From: G038396625 sp038396625
Lineage (GTDB): Bacteria > Bacillota > Clostridia > Peptostreptococcales > Thermotaleaceae
Direction: 5' to 3'
DNA length: 64,000 nt
Assembly: GCA_038396625.1 (NCBI GenBank)
Contig: CP121688.1
Location: forward strand, 62,001-126,000
The translations under genes and the position numbers were made by a program. The notes beneath the pieces are model-generated. The model was not told the DNA's origin, ran no database searches, and saw only the letters and a program-made list of their open reading frames with translations. Positions 44,371 through 52,280 of this stretch are shown in pieces (positions within the stretch are counted from its first letter, which is position 1; the number at the start of each line of letters is the position of its first letter).

Positions 44371-45543
44371 GTGAAGAATCAAAACATATTAACATCTATT
44401 GATAAAGACAGCGTTGTAAGTTTACTGCAAAAGATGATTCAGATCAAAACAGTGAATGCACCTGGTGATGAGAAGCCTTTGGCAGAGCTACTGGCAAAGG
44501 AAATGATATCCTTTGATATGAAAGTACAAACCATAGATCTGGCAGAGAATCGCGCCAATGTGGTAGGCGTATTGAAAGGAAATGGAGAGAAAAAAGCACT
44601 ATTGTTTAATGGACATTTAGATACAGTTCCCCCTGGGGATGTACAGTGGACATATGGACCTTTTTCTGGAGAGCTTGTAGATGGAAAGATATACGGAAGA
44701 GGTTCTACAGATATGAAGGGAGGTCTAGCAGCGATGATTATAGCTGCAAAGGCCATTAAGAATGCAGGCATCCCTCTAAAGGGAGATTTAATTATTGCTG
44801 GCACAGCTGGGGAAGAAACAGATAGCATAGGCGCCTTCGATTTTCTAAATAAAGGTGGACTAAACGATGTAGGTGCAATTGTTATAGGAGAGCCAAGTTC
44901 TTGTGGCATTAATGTAGCAGAAAAGGGTGCATTTTGGGTAGAGATTACTACCTATGGCAAGACAGCCCATGGTGCATTTCCAGGTCAGGGAATTAATGCA
45001 ATAAGTGATATGCATCTTCTTTTGGGAGAATTGCTGAATTATGAATTCAAGTATGAGAGAAGTGATCTTTTAGGCTATCCAACAATGAATATTTCTACGA
45101 TTCAAGGTGGCGTAAAAACCAATGTGGTACCAGATAAATGTACCATTACGATTGATATGCGAACTGTTCCGAGTATAAATCATGAAGATATTTTAAAAGA
45201 TTTACAAGAAATTATCGATAACCTAAAGAAGCAAAACACGAGTTTTCATGCAACAATCCGAGTGTTAAACAATCGTCCTTCTGTAGAAACATCAAAGGAT
45301 CATCCGTTCGTGAAAATGGCACAGGATGTGATCCGAGAAGAGTTCAATAGGATCGAAGAGCCAAAGGGTGTGAATTTTTATACAGATGCAGCAGTATTTT
45401 TACCTGCAATGAATTTACCAGCTATTTTCTATGGACCAGGGGATGCAGATATGGCACACCAACCAGATGAACACGTTCGGGTGGATAGTTTGGTAGAAGC
45501 AGTTCAATTTTATGCAGCAATGATTGAGAGATACTTAGGTTAG
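44371..45543 (+). CDS. M20 family metallopeptidase (ArgE/DapE-like)
   Basis: A 390-residue cytoplasmic di-zinc hydrolase of the ArgE/DapE/carboxypeptidase G2 type. It has NGHLDTVPPGD, GRGSTDMKGG and AGEETDSIGA for the metal site and general base, plus the dimerisation insert (about 180-290). It removes an acyl group or a terminal residue from an N-acyl amino acid or dipeptide. The start is GTG 44371 after AAAGGAGAGGG. It is third in the DUF5058 operon. True ArgE in arginine synthesis is unlikely because argJ makes it unnecessary. Confidence 0.88.
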   Translation: MKNQNILTSIDKDSVVSLLQKMIQIKTVNAPGDEKPLAELLAKEMISFDMKVQTIDLAENRANVVGVLKGNGEKKALLFNGHLDTVPPGDVQWTYGPFSGELVDGKIYGRGSTDMKGGLAAMIIAAKAIKNAGIPLKGDLIIAGTAGEETDSIGAFDFLNKGGLNDVGAIVIGEPSSCGINVAEKGAFWVEITTYGKTAHGAFPGQGINAISDMHLLLGELLNYEFKYERSDLLGYPTMNISTIQGGVKTNVVPDKCTITIDMRTVPSINHEDILKDLQEIIDNLKKQNTSFHATIRVLNNRPSVETSKDHPFVKMAQDVIREEFNRIEEPKGVNFYTDAAVFLPAMNLPAIFYGPGDADMAHQPDEHVRVDSLVEAVQFYAAMIERYLG

Positions 45544-45554
45544 GGGGGAATGTG

Positions 45555-46742
45555 ATGAATATAAAAAATGAAGCAAAGAAGCTTCAAGAGCAGATCGTTC
45601 AGTGGAGAAGGGAATTGCATCAATTTCCTGAGATCGGATTGGAATTACCGAAGACTTCTGCTTATGTTGCAGAACAATTAGGTAAAATGGGCATTGAATA
45701 TAAAACCAATATCGGAGTATCAGGGGTCGTAGGATGGATACAGGGAGAAAAAGGTGGAAAAACCATTGCATTAAGAGCAGATATGGATGCTTTGGCAATA
45801 AAAGAGGAGACGGGATTACCTTTTGCATCTACCAATGGCAACATGCATGCTTGTGGTCATGATACCCATACGGCAATGTTGCTTGGAGCTGCGAGAATAC
45901 TAAATGATCATCGAGATCAATTGCAGGGAAATGTAAAATTAATTTTTCAGCCAGCAGAAGAAGGACCTGGTGGCGCAAAACCCATGATTGATGAAGGGGT
46001 GTTAGATGATCCCAAAGTAGATGGTATCTTAGGTTTGCATATTGGAGCCATTTCAAAGGAAGCTGAAAATGGAAAAGTGGCTGTGTGCTATGGGAATCTC
46101 ATGGCTTGTCTTGATCGATTCTACATCAAAATTGTTGGAAAGGGATGTCATGGAGCTTATCCGCAATGGGGAGTAGATCCTATTGCTATAACAGGGCAAG
46201 TAATTACTGCACTGCAGAACATTGTAAGCAGAGAAATAGAGGCGATTGAACCAGCTGTGCTAACAATTGGCAAACTCCACGGTGGAAGAGCCTACAATAT
46301 TATTCCTGATAGTGTAGAAATGGAAGGAACAGTGCGTGCAACGGATCAAAAAGTAAGAGAAAATATTGCGAAGCGTATAGAAGAAGTCGTTGCAAGTATT
46401 ACCAAGGGATTAAGAGGAGATTATGAGTATACATATACTTTTGGATATCCTCCTTTAGTGAACGATGGGGAGTTTACAAAATTCTTCGTAGAAAGTGCGA
46501 GAGAGATTGTTGATGAAGACAAAATCATTGAAGTTGAAAAACCCGTTATGGGTGGAGAAGATATGGCCTATTATTTAGAAAAAGTACCCGGTACCTTCTT
46601 TTTCCTAGGATCTAGTAAGGCGGTAAATGGTGCGGTCTACCCTCACCATAATTCAAAGTTTGATGTGGATGAAAATGTTTTCTGGCAAGGAACTGCGTTG
46701 CTGGCGAAAGGAGCAGTGGACTGGCTAAAGAAAACAAAATAA
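45555..46742 (+). CDS. M20 amidohydrolase (hippurate hydrolase/aminoacylase type)
   Basis: A 395-residue amidohydrolase of the M20D group that frees amino acids from N-acyl or N-aroyl conjugates. It shows RRELHQFPEIGLE, ALRADMDALAI, HACGHDTHTAM, FQPAEEGPGGAKPM and GLHIGA, which include the metal cysteine and histidines. The start is ATG 45555, five bases after GGGGGGAA; the in-frame GTG at 45552 is too close. It lies 11 bp after the other M20 gene and is the last gene of the operon. Confidence 0.9.
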   Translation: MNIKNEAKKLQEQIVQWRRELHQFPEIGLELPKTSAYVAEQLGKMGIEYKTNIGVSGVVGWIQGEKGGKTIALRADMDALAIKEETGLPFASTNGNMHACGHDTHTAMLLGAARILNDHRDQLQGNVKLIFQPAEEGPGGAKPMIDEGVLDDPKVDGILGLHIGAISKEAENGKVAVCYGNLMACLDRFYIKIVGKGCHGAYPQWGVDPIAITGQVITALQNIVSREIEAIEPAVLTIGKLHGGRAYNIIPDSVEMEGTVRATDQKVRENIAKRIEEVVASITKGLRGDYEYTYTFGYPPLVNDGEFTKFFVESAREIVDEDKIIEVEKPVMGGEDMAYYLEKVPGTFFFLGSSKAVNGAVYPHHNSKFDVDENVFWQGTALLAKGAVDWLKKTK

Positions 46743-46796
46743 TCATTGAAATTTTCAACCTTTTAATAGGAAGGGGCAATCAAAAGACATAGAAAA

Positions 46797-46835
46797 GCAA
46801 AAGCGTTAATCTTGGTATAGGATTAACGCTTTTGC
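46797..46835 (+). repeat. Perfect 15-bp inverted repeat after the M20 operon
   Basis: Arms 46797-46811 and 46821-46835 are exact inverted copies with loop TTGGTATAG. Only AATGAT follows, no T-tract. On either strand it could be a terminator-like barrier between the M20 operon and the convergent 46-residue gene. Confidence 0.65.
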
Positions 46836-46881
46836 AATGATAGCCTGTTTAGAATATGTCTTACTTAAATGAGGCACATTC

Positions 46882-47022
46882 TTATGAGAAATTGTGTAGA
46901 AATTCTTTTCTATACTTTGTTAATTCTCTATATTGTGTTTCTGTAATTTTACCTTCGATAAATAGAGAATCGCAGATGTGAATAAAACTCTCAATGACTG
47001 ATATAAGTGCATGTTCTTTCAT
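46882..47022 (-). CDS. 46-residue protein, unknown function
   Basis: A short minus-strand frame, MKEHALISVIESFIHICDSL followed by FIEGKITETQYRELTKYRKE and a short tail, starts at 47022 with GGAGGAATGAATAA just upstream, a near-perfect ribosome site. The composition is helical and amphipathic, and the GKITETQYREL pattern recalls small helix-hairpin proteins, but I cannot name the family. It is alone in the 600-bp gap 46743-47345. The rest of that gap is AT-rich sequence and the promoter at 47251. Confidence 0.65.
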   Translation of the reverse strand: MKEHALISVIESFIHICDSLFIEGKITETQYRELTKYRKEFLHNFS

Positions 47023-47250
47023 TTATTCATTCCTCCATTACATTAAAATAAAAAGTTTACTACAAAGAATTACGAAATTCGACAAAATTTTTGGTACCTT
47101 TTGGTACATAATTATCATCTATATAAAAAAATTTACACCAATTGGAATATGGTTATAGGAGGATATATAATCCTTCCTCAAAGTATATGGGTATATTGTT
47201 GATGTATGCTATATTCATTTTGTATTTTAGTTGGTGTTACCTAAGCGATA

Positions 47251-47279
47251 TTGTAAAACCTTTCGACCATTGATATAAT
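47251..47279 (+). promoter_or_regulatory. Sigma-A promoter of the EamA-type gene
   Basis: TTGTAA (47251-47256), 17-base spacer, TATAAT (47274-47279), 67 bp before the ATG at 47346. Confidence 0.75.
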
Positions 47280-47345
47280 GAGAATAGTGGTGGAAGAATG
47301 TGTAATATCCATAAACATTTATATGAAGTAAAGGAGGGAATAGAG

Positions 47346-48263
47346 ATGTCTGAATTAATCAAAGTAAGAGATAAGAAAAAAAGTTTGATTGCAGATTTAG
47401 GTTTATTAATGGTTGCGCTTATTTGGGGTGCAGGATTTCTTGTAATGAAAGACAGCTTGAGTAGGATTACCCCTATTTATCTGAATGGTATACGTTTTAT
47501 ATTGGCATTTTTTGTAATGATGATTTTGTTTTGGAAAAAAATGAAAAAAGTTACAAAGCAGGATATCCTAGGAGGATCGATTGTCGGGGTGATTTTATGT
47601 GCGGCTTTTGTGACGCAAACCATAGGGCTGCAGTATACTACTGTGAGTAAATCGGCATTTTTAACGGGAACAAATGTTATTATGGTACCATTTTTGGCAT
47701 GGATGCTTTATAGAAAATATCCTGGCTGGTATGCAATGATGGGAGCAGTTCTTGCTGCGATAGGAATTGGACTACTGACCATTCATGGCAGCTTATCTAT
47801 TGGGATAGGAGATAGCCTAACATTGGTGTGTGCGTTTTTATTTGCTGCCCATATTGTTTCAGTGGGTTATTTTGGAGAAAACATGGACCCTTATGTTCTT
47901 GCTACGATACAAATAGGGGTGACAGGGATATTAGGGATGATTGGTGGATTTCTTTTTGAGCCTACACCGGAGGGGTTGGGCAGCAGCATAGGAATTGCCA
48001 TTATTTATCTGGTATTTTTTAGTACCATGGGGGCATTGCTGCTTCAAAATGTGGCTCAGAAATACACCTATTCTACCCATGCAGCAATTATTTTGTCTCT
48101 AGAATCGGTATTTGGAACAATACTAGGTGTATTGGTAATGGGCGATATGTTTACACTGCAAATGTTTTTTGGATGCGTATTGATTTTTTTTGGTATTATT
48201 ATTACAGAGACCCATTTAAGTTTTTTTGCTTCCAAAAAGCAGAAGGATAAAAAAATTGCATAG
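47346..48263 (+). CDS. EamA/DMT family transporter
   Basis: A 305-residue drug/metabolite transporter with ten membrane segments in two EamA repeats (LMVALIWGAGFLVMKDSL at the start of the first; FSTMGALLLQNVAQKYT and SLESVFGTILGVLVMGD in the second). Such proteins often export amino acids or metabolites. The start is ATG 47346 after AAAGGAGGG; the in-frame ATG at 47298 lies before that site. It is followed 31 bp later by a tartrate/malate-type dehydrogenase, probably in the same operon. Confidence 0.88.
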   Translation: MSELIKVRDKKKSLIADLGLLMVALIWGAGFLVMKDSLSRITPIYLNGIRFILAFFVMMILFWKKMKKVTKQDILGGSIVGVILCAAFVTQTIGLQYTTVSKSAFLTGTNVIMVPFLAWMLYRKYPGWYAMMGAVLAAIGIGLLTIHGSLSIGIGDSLTLVCAFLFAAHIVSVGYFGENMDPYVLATIQIGVTGILGMIGGFLFEPTPEGLGSSIGIAIIYLVFFSTMGALLLQNVAQKYTYSTHAAIILSLESVFGTILGVLVMGDMFTLQMFFGCVLIFFGIIITETHLSFFASKKQKDKKIA

Positions 48264-48294
48264 CTTTGATGTGCAAGATGTAGGAGGTATTTAG

Positions 48295-49365
48295 GTGAGA
48301 AATTATAAAATAGCAGTGATTCCTGGAGATGGTATTGGGATCGAAGTAATGAAAGAAGGAATTAAGGTACTTAACACTTTAGCAAAGATATACAAAGATA
48401 TTTCATTTGATTTTGATTGGTATGATTGGGGCTGTGAATATTATTTAAAGCATGGGAGAATGATGGAAGAAGACGGACTGGAAAGATTAAAGCAATATGA
48501 TGCCATTTTACTGGGTGCTGTAGGATTTCCAGGGGTTGCTGATCATATTTCTCTTCGTGACCTACTGCTTAAAATACGTCAAGGATTTAATCAATATATT
48601 AACTTAAGACCCATTAAATTAATATCTGATCAGGACTGTCCTTTAAAAGGTAAGGGCTGTGAAGATATTGATATGGTTTTTATTCGTGAAAATACAGAAG
48701 GAGAATATGCGGGTATAGGAGGGTTTCAAAGAGAGGGAACAGAAGAGGAAATAGCTCTCCAAACCAGTGTATTTACCAGAAAGACTACAGAAAAGGTTAT
48801 GGATTATGCCTTTGAATTGGCTAAGAAAAGAAAAAAATATCATAAAGTCACAAGTGTGACAAAATCCAATGCATTAAATTATAGCATGGTATTTTGGGAT
48901 CGAATCTTTAAAGAGAAGAGCAGTCAATATGTAGATATTCAAACAGAGAGTTTTCATGTGGATGCCATCTCTATGTACATGCTTCAGCGACCAGAAGCTT
49001 TTGATGTAGTAGTTGCTTCAAACTTGTTTGGAGATATTCTTACAGACCTTGGTGCCGCCCTTCAAGGAGGGCTTGGATTTGCAGCAGGGGCCAATATCAA
49101 TCCTGAAAGAGAATATCCATCCATGTTTGAACCGGTTCATGGCTCTGCTCCTGAAATCGCAGGGAAAGGGATTGCCAACCCTATTGCCATGATATGGACG
49201 ATAAAGCTGATGTTAGATTTTCTTGAGCTTGAAGACTTAGGAAATAGAGTTATGGATGCCATTGAGGGCATTGTCAAAGAAAGAGAAAGCTTAACGCCTG
49301 ATTTAGGTGGAAAGGGAACCACTGAACAGGTTGGGGATAAAGTTTGTGAGCTATTGGAAAACTAG
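48295..49365 (+). CDS. Isocitrate/isopropylmalate dehydrogenase family, tartrate/D-malate dehydrogenase type
   Basis: A 356-residue NAD-dependent beta-decarboxylating hydroxyacid dehydrogenase. Family motifs are AVIPGDGIG, RENTEGEYAG, SNLFGDILTDLGAALQGGLG and EPVHGSAPEIAGKGIANP. DWYDWGCEYYLKHGRMM near residue 45 points to the tartrate dehydrogenase/D-malate dehydrogenase branch rather than LeuB or Icd. No leu genes are nearby. The start is GTG 48295, seven bases after AGGAGG. It sits between an EamA carrier and the HutP-like gene. Substrate assignment within the family is moderate. Confidence 0.85.
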   Translation: MRNYKIAVIPGDGIGIEVMKEGIKVLNTLAKIYKDISFDFDWYDWGCEYYLKHGRMMEEDGLERLKQYDAILLGAVGFPGVADHISLRDLLLKIRQGFNQYINLRPIKLISDQDCPLKGKGCEDIDMVFIRENTEGEYAGIGGFQREGTEEEIALQTSVFTRKTTEKVMDYAFELAKKRKKYHKVTSVTKSNALNYSMVFWDRIFKEKSSQYVDIQTESFHVDAISMYMLQRPEAFDVVVASNLFGDILTDLGAALQGGLGFAAGANINPEREYPSMFEPVHGSAPEIAGKGIANPIAMIWTIKLMLDFLELEDLGNRVMDAIEGIVKERESLTPDLGGKGTTEQVGDKVCELLEN

Positions 49366-49513
49366 AATAAGGTTGAAAATATTTCGAAGAATAATGGTAA
49401 GATAAAAAAGGTCTTGCCATTATTTTTCTATGTGTATTTACTTCGTTTTCTGGAACCTATATAATGAATGTACAAAAGAGGTGTATAGCCGTAAAATATG
49501 TGGAGGTGAAAAC

Positions 49514-49936
49514 ATGAAATGGGATAGTATTGATGTTGGAAGAGCAGCGGTAGAAATAGCAATTTCTTCCTCAAGGAATGTTGAGGAACAAGTTGTTGAA
49601 AAGTACAAACATAAGGGCATCAAAACAGTTGCTGTAGATATTGGGGGAAACCTTATTGAATCCATTCCAAAGATTATTGAAAGAGCCATTGTATCTTCAA
49701 GGAGAAGTGGTGTTATCAAAGAATGTCATGTACATGATGGTGCGGTAGCAGGAGCAGCGAGGGAAGCCATTATGCAGGTAGCTATGAAGGCAAGTGGACT
49801 CAATGTAGGAGGAAAAATAGGTATTGCACGATATGGAGAACATTTGAGTGTGTGCATCTTTATGAGTATAGGATTGTTGCATTTAAATGAAATTGTGATC
49901 GGTTTAGCCCATCGATCTGTACCGGATACCCTATAA
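49514..49936 (+). CDS. HutP-family RNA-binding regulator
   Basis: A 140-residue protein of the HutP family. Bacillus HutP is a hexamer that binds UAG triplets in nascent mRNA in the presence of L-histidine and Mg2+ and prevents termination. Family-like stretches are KTVAVDIGGNLIESIPKIIERA, RRSGVIKECHVHDGAVAGAAREA and GGKIGIARYGEHLSVCIF, ending GLAHRS. By eye, the two metal histidines of Bacillus HutP (about 73 and 77) fall at Gly76 and Gly80 in DGAVAGAAREA, while the C-terminal histidine is kept (His133), so metal or ligand binding may differ. The start is ATG 49514 after GGAGGTGA; no earlier start has a ribosome site. Directly downstream is a UAG-rich leader and an amino-acid ABC transporter. 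Confidence 0.82.
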   Translation: MKWDSIDVGRAAVEIAISSSRNVEEQVVEKYKHKGIKTVAVDIGGNLIESIPKIIERAIVSSRRSGVIKECHVHDGAVAGAAREAIMQVAMKASGLNVGGKIGIARYGEHLSVCIFMSIGLLHLNEIVIGLAHRSVPDTL

Positions 49937-50067
49937 TATAAGTAGACTAGTCTAGTATACAATAGGGGTAGTGGATTTTTCTTTTTGGCAGCAGTGCATA
50001 TCATAAGGAAATTGATGGGAGTAAGCTTGTTCAATAAGACTGAAAATTTAAAATATTATTCTTTGTA

Positions 50068-50096
50068 TTGACATATGTGAAGGCTTCCGATATAAT
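50068..50096 (+). promoter_or_regulatory. Consensus sigma-A promoter of the UAG-repeat leader
   Basis: TTGACA (50068-50073), 17-base spacer, TATAAT (50091-50096): a perfect match. Transcription should begin near 50103, giving a leader of about 235 nt before the transporter start. Confidence 0.92.
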
Positions 50097-50109
50097 CAGT
50101 TTAATTTCG

Positions 50110-50216
50110 TAGGATTTTTGTAGTTTGGTTTTTGTAGAATGGTAGGATTGTAGATGTGTAGATAGAAAATGTAGGGAAATAATAAATACGTAGGTTTGTA
50201 GGATGGTAGGGAATAG
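50110..50216 (+). promoter_or_regulatory. UAG-triplet repeat leader, candidate RNA-protein binding region
   Basis: Twelve TAG triplets start at 50110, 50121, 50135, 50143, 50151, 50159, 50163, 50172, 50191, 50199, 50207 and 50214; ten are preceded by G. Cluster one (50135-50161) has four at exactly 8-nt pitch and cluster two (50191-50216) has four at 8, 8 and 7. Known HutP sites are UAG triplets with 4-nt spacers; TRAP sites use (G/U)AG with 2-3-nt spacers. Here spacers are mostly 5 nt. A HutP-like gene lies immediately upstream and a terminator downstream. Confidence 0.75.
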
Positions 50217-50263
50217 TGTATTTTAAAATCCTTTTTATAAGGGTTTATTTGGTTTTGCACAAT

Positions 50264-50287
50264 ACTCTCCCACGGAGAGTTTTTTTA
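50264..50287 (+). terminator. Leader terminator between UAG repeats and the transporter gene
   Basis: ACTCTCC (50264-50270), loop CAC, GGAGAGT (50274-50280), then T6. It lies 48 nt after the last UAG and 51 nt before the ATG at 50338, the right place for an attenuation switch. Confidence 0.92.
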
Positions 50288-50337
50288 TTTGTATTAAAAA
50301 ATCTATTAATAAATTAACAAATTAGGAGGATGGTAGT

Positions 50338-51369
50338 ATGGTAGGAAAAAAAAGCTTTATAAAGAAAATTTTAGTAGTAATTTTCAGTTTAGTACTTTTG
50401 GTAGGATGTGCAAAGGCACCAACTTCTGGAGAACAGTCCACAGAAAATGCTGGAGATGTGCAAAAAGAAGAGTCTATAAAAATTGGGATTACCCAGATTG
50501 TAGAACATCCTGCATTGGATAGTGCCCGTGAAGGTTTTATTGCTGCTCTTGAATCAGAAGGCTTTAAAGACGGAGAAAAAATTGAAATTGAATTTCAAAA
50601 TGCTCAAGGAGATATGCCAACAGCACAGACCATTGCAGAAAATTTTGCCTCACAAAAGAAAGATATGATATTGGCAATTGCTACGCCTACAGCGCAGGCA
50701 GCATTTAATGCCACAAAAGAAATACCGATATTGATCACGGCTGTAACAGATCCTGTGGAGGCGGGACTCGTAGAGTCTTGGGAAAAATCTGGAACCAATG
50801 TTGCTGGAACCAGCGATGCAACACCTATTGAAAAACAATTTGAATTATTAAAAAAGCTCATTCCTGATGCGCAAAAAGTTGGGATTTTATTTAATACAAG
50901 TGAAGCCAATTCTGAAATACAAATTCATCGCGCAAAAGAAATTGCTCCTAAATTTGATATAGAAATTATTACTTTAGGAGTTACAAACGTCAATGAAGTA
51001 CCTCAAGCATTAGATGCAATCCTTAAAAAAGTAGATGCATTATATATTCCTACAGATAATATGATTGCTTCTGCAATGCCATTGGTATCTGCTAAATCTA
51101 TAGAAAAGAAAATACCTGTGATTGGTGCTGAAAAGGCACATGTTGAAGCTGGTGCATTAGCCACAGAAGGAATAGACTACTACAAATTAGGTTTTCAGAC
51201 GGGATTGGCAGCAGTGGAAGTGATCAATGGGAAAAATCCAAAGGATATGGCAATTACTACCTTAGAGGATACAGCGTTGATGATTAATATGGAAGTGGCG
51301 AAGGCTTTAAATATTGAAATACCAGAAGATATTAAGAAGGAAGCGGAATTAATCAAGGACGGTGAATAG
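50338..51369 (+). CDS. ABC transporter substrate-binding lipoprotein, TrpX type
   Basis: A 343-residue lipoprotein of the ABC_sub_bind family (PF04392), whose best-known members are the tryptophan/tyrosine receptors of TrpXYZ systems. It has a lipoprotein signal peptide with lipobox LLVGC (Cys24 or nearby), then ITQIVEHPALDSAREGF, IATPTAQAAF, ITAVTDPVEAGLV and VGILFNTSEANSE, typical of the family. The ATG 50338 follows AGGAGG. Two more UAG triplets, at 50334 and 50342, flank the start at the same 8-nt pitch. It is controlled by the UAG-repeat leader and followed by permease and ATPase genes. The cargo is probably an aromatic amino acid, not proven. Confidence 0.88.
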   Translation: MVGKKSFIKKILVVIFSLVLLVGCAKAPTSGEQSTENAGDVQKEESIKIGITQIVEHPALDSAREGFIAALESEGFKDGEKIEIEFQNAQGDMPTAQTIAENFASQKKDMILAIATPTAQAAFNATKEIPILITAVTDPVEAGLVESWEKSGTNVAGTSDATPIEKQFELLKKLIPDAQKVGILFNTSEANSEIQIHRAKEIAPKFDIEIITLGVTNVNEVPQALDAILKKVDALYIPTDNMIASAMPLVSAKSIEKKIPVIGAEKAHVEAGALATEGIDYYKLGFQTGLAAVEVINGKNPKDMAITTLEDTALMINMEVAKALNIEIPEDIKKEAELIKDGE

Positions 51370-51371
51370 AT

Positions 51372-52280
51372 ATGGCTAGTTTCTGGTTAAGCATCTTAGA
51401 GCAAGGACTCATTTTTGGCATTATGGTATTGGGTGTATATATCACCTATAAGATATTAGATTTTCCAGATTTATCTGTAGATGGCAGTTTTCCCTTGGGA
51501 GCTGCCGTCGTAGCATCTTCTTTGGTCTTAGGACTACATCCTTTGATCGCAACAATTTTGGCTTTTGGGGCAGGAATGATTGCTGGGGGTATTACAGGAT
51601 ATCTTCATATAAAATTTAAAATTACCAACTTATTATCGGGAATTTTGGTGATGATTGGTTTGTATTCTATTAATTTAAGAATTATGGGGAAAGCCAATGT
51701 ACCTTTGTTTCAGCAAAATACAATTTTCTCAAATCCTTTACAGCCTATCTTTATCATTGTATTGTTTGCGTTGTTTGTAAAATTTGGATTAGATGTTTTT
51801 TTAAAAACAAAGTTTGGTTTTCTTATAAAAGCTACAGGTGATAATCCTCAATTGGTAACCGCGCTAGGTATAGATATCGGTATTACAAAAATAATTGCAT
51901 TGATGATTTCTAATGGATTGGTTGCCTTATCAGGCTCCTTAGTTGCCCAATATCAGCGATTTTCTGATGTGGGCATGGGCAGTGGAATTATCGTAATGGG
52001 GCTTGCATCGATTATTTTTGGGGAAGCCATGTTAAAAAAGGTGTCATTTATTGTACCGACGACGATGGCGCTAGTAGGCTCTGTATTGTATAAGACTAGT
52101 ACAGCCTTTGCATTAAAGCTTGGATTTCCACCAACAGATTTGAAGCTGATTACTGCTGTGATTGTGGTTAGTGCCTTAGCACTAAATCAGAAGAAGTTTC
52201 ATTTCAAAGGAAAAAAGTTATTCTTTATGGGAGGGGATACACATGTTGCAGATACGAAATCTATCAAAAACCTTTCATAA
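51372..52280 (+). CDS. ABC transporter permease, TrpY type
   Basis: A 302-residue permease of the BPD_transp_2 type with about nine membrane segments (LEQGLIFGIMVLGVYITYKIL; PLGAAVVASSLVLG; GMIAGGITGYLHIK, with the GITGYLH coupling element). It forms the membrane channel with the binding protein encoded 2 bp upstream. The ATG 51372 follows AAGGACGGTG. It overlaps the ATPase gene by 38 bp. Confidence 0.9.
   Translation: MASFWLSILEQGLIFGIMVLGVYITYKILDFPDLSVDGSFPLGAAVVASSLVLGLHPLIATILAFGAGMIAGGITGYLHIKFKITNLLSGILVMIGLYSINLRIMGKANVPLFQQNTIFSNPLQPIFIIVLFALFVKFGLDVFLKTKFGFLIKATGDNPQLVTALGIDIGITKIIALMISNGLVALSGSLVAQYQRFSDVGMGSGIIVMGLASIIFGEAMLKKVSFIVPTTMALVGSVLYKTSTAFALKLGFPPTDLKLITAVIVVSALALNQKKFHFKGKKLFFMGGDTHVADTKSIKNLS

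Noticed and set aside
44371..45543. This M20 gene as argE of arginine synthesis
   Set aside because: argJ in the same window recycles the acetyl group, the gene lies in a transporter operon, and the motif set is shared by many M20 enzymes.
49943..49954. The 12-bp palindrome TAGACTAGTCTA after the HutP-like gene as a terminator
   Set aside because: It is short and AT-rich with no loop or T-tract, so it would not terminate; the boundary to the next promoter is left unassigned.
50110..50216. The UAG array as a TRAP (MtrB) binding site
   Set aside because: TRAP sites have (G/U)AG triplets with 2-3-nt spacers; here spacers are mostly 5 nt, and a HutP-like gene, not mtrB, is adjacent. It cannot be fully excluded without a genome search for mtrB.
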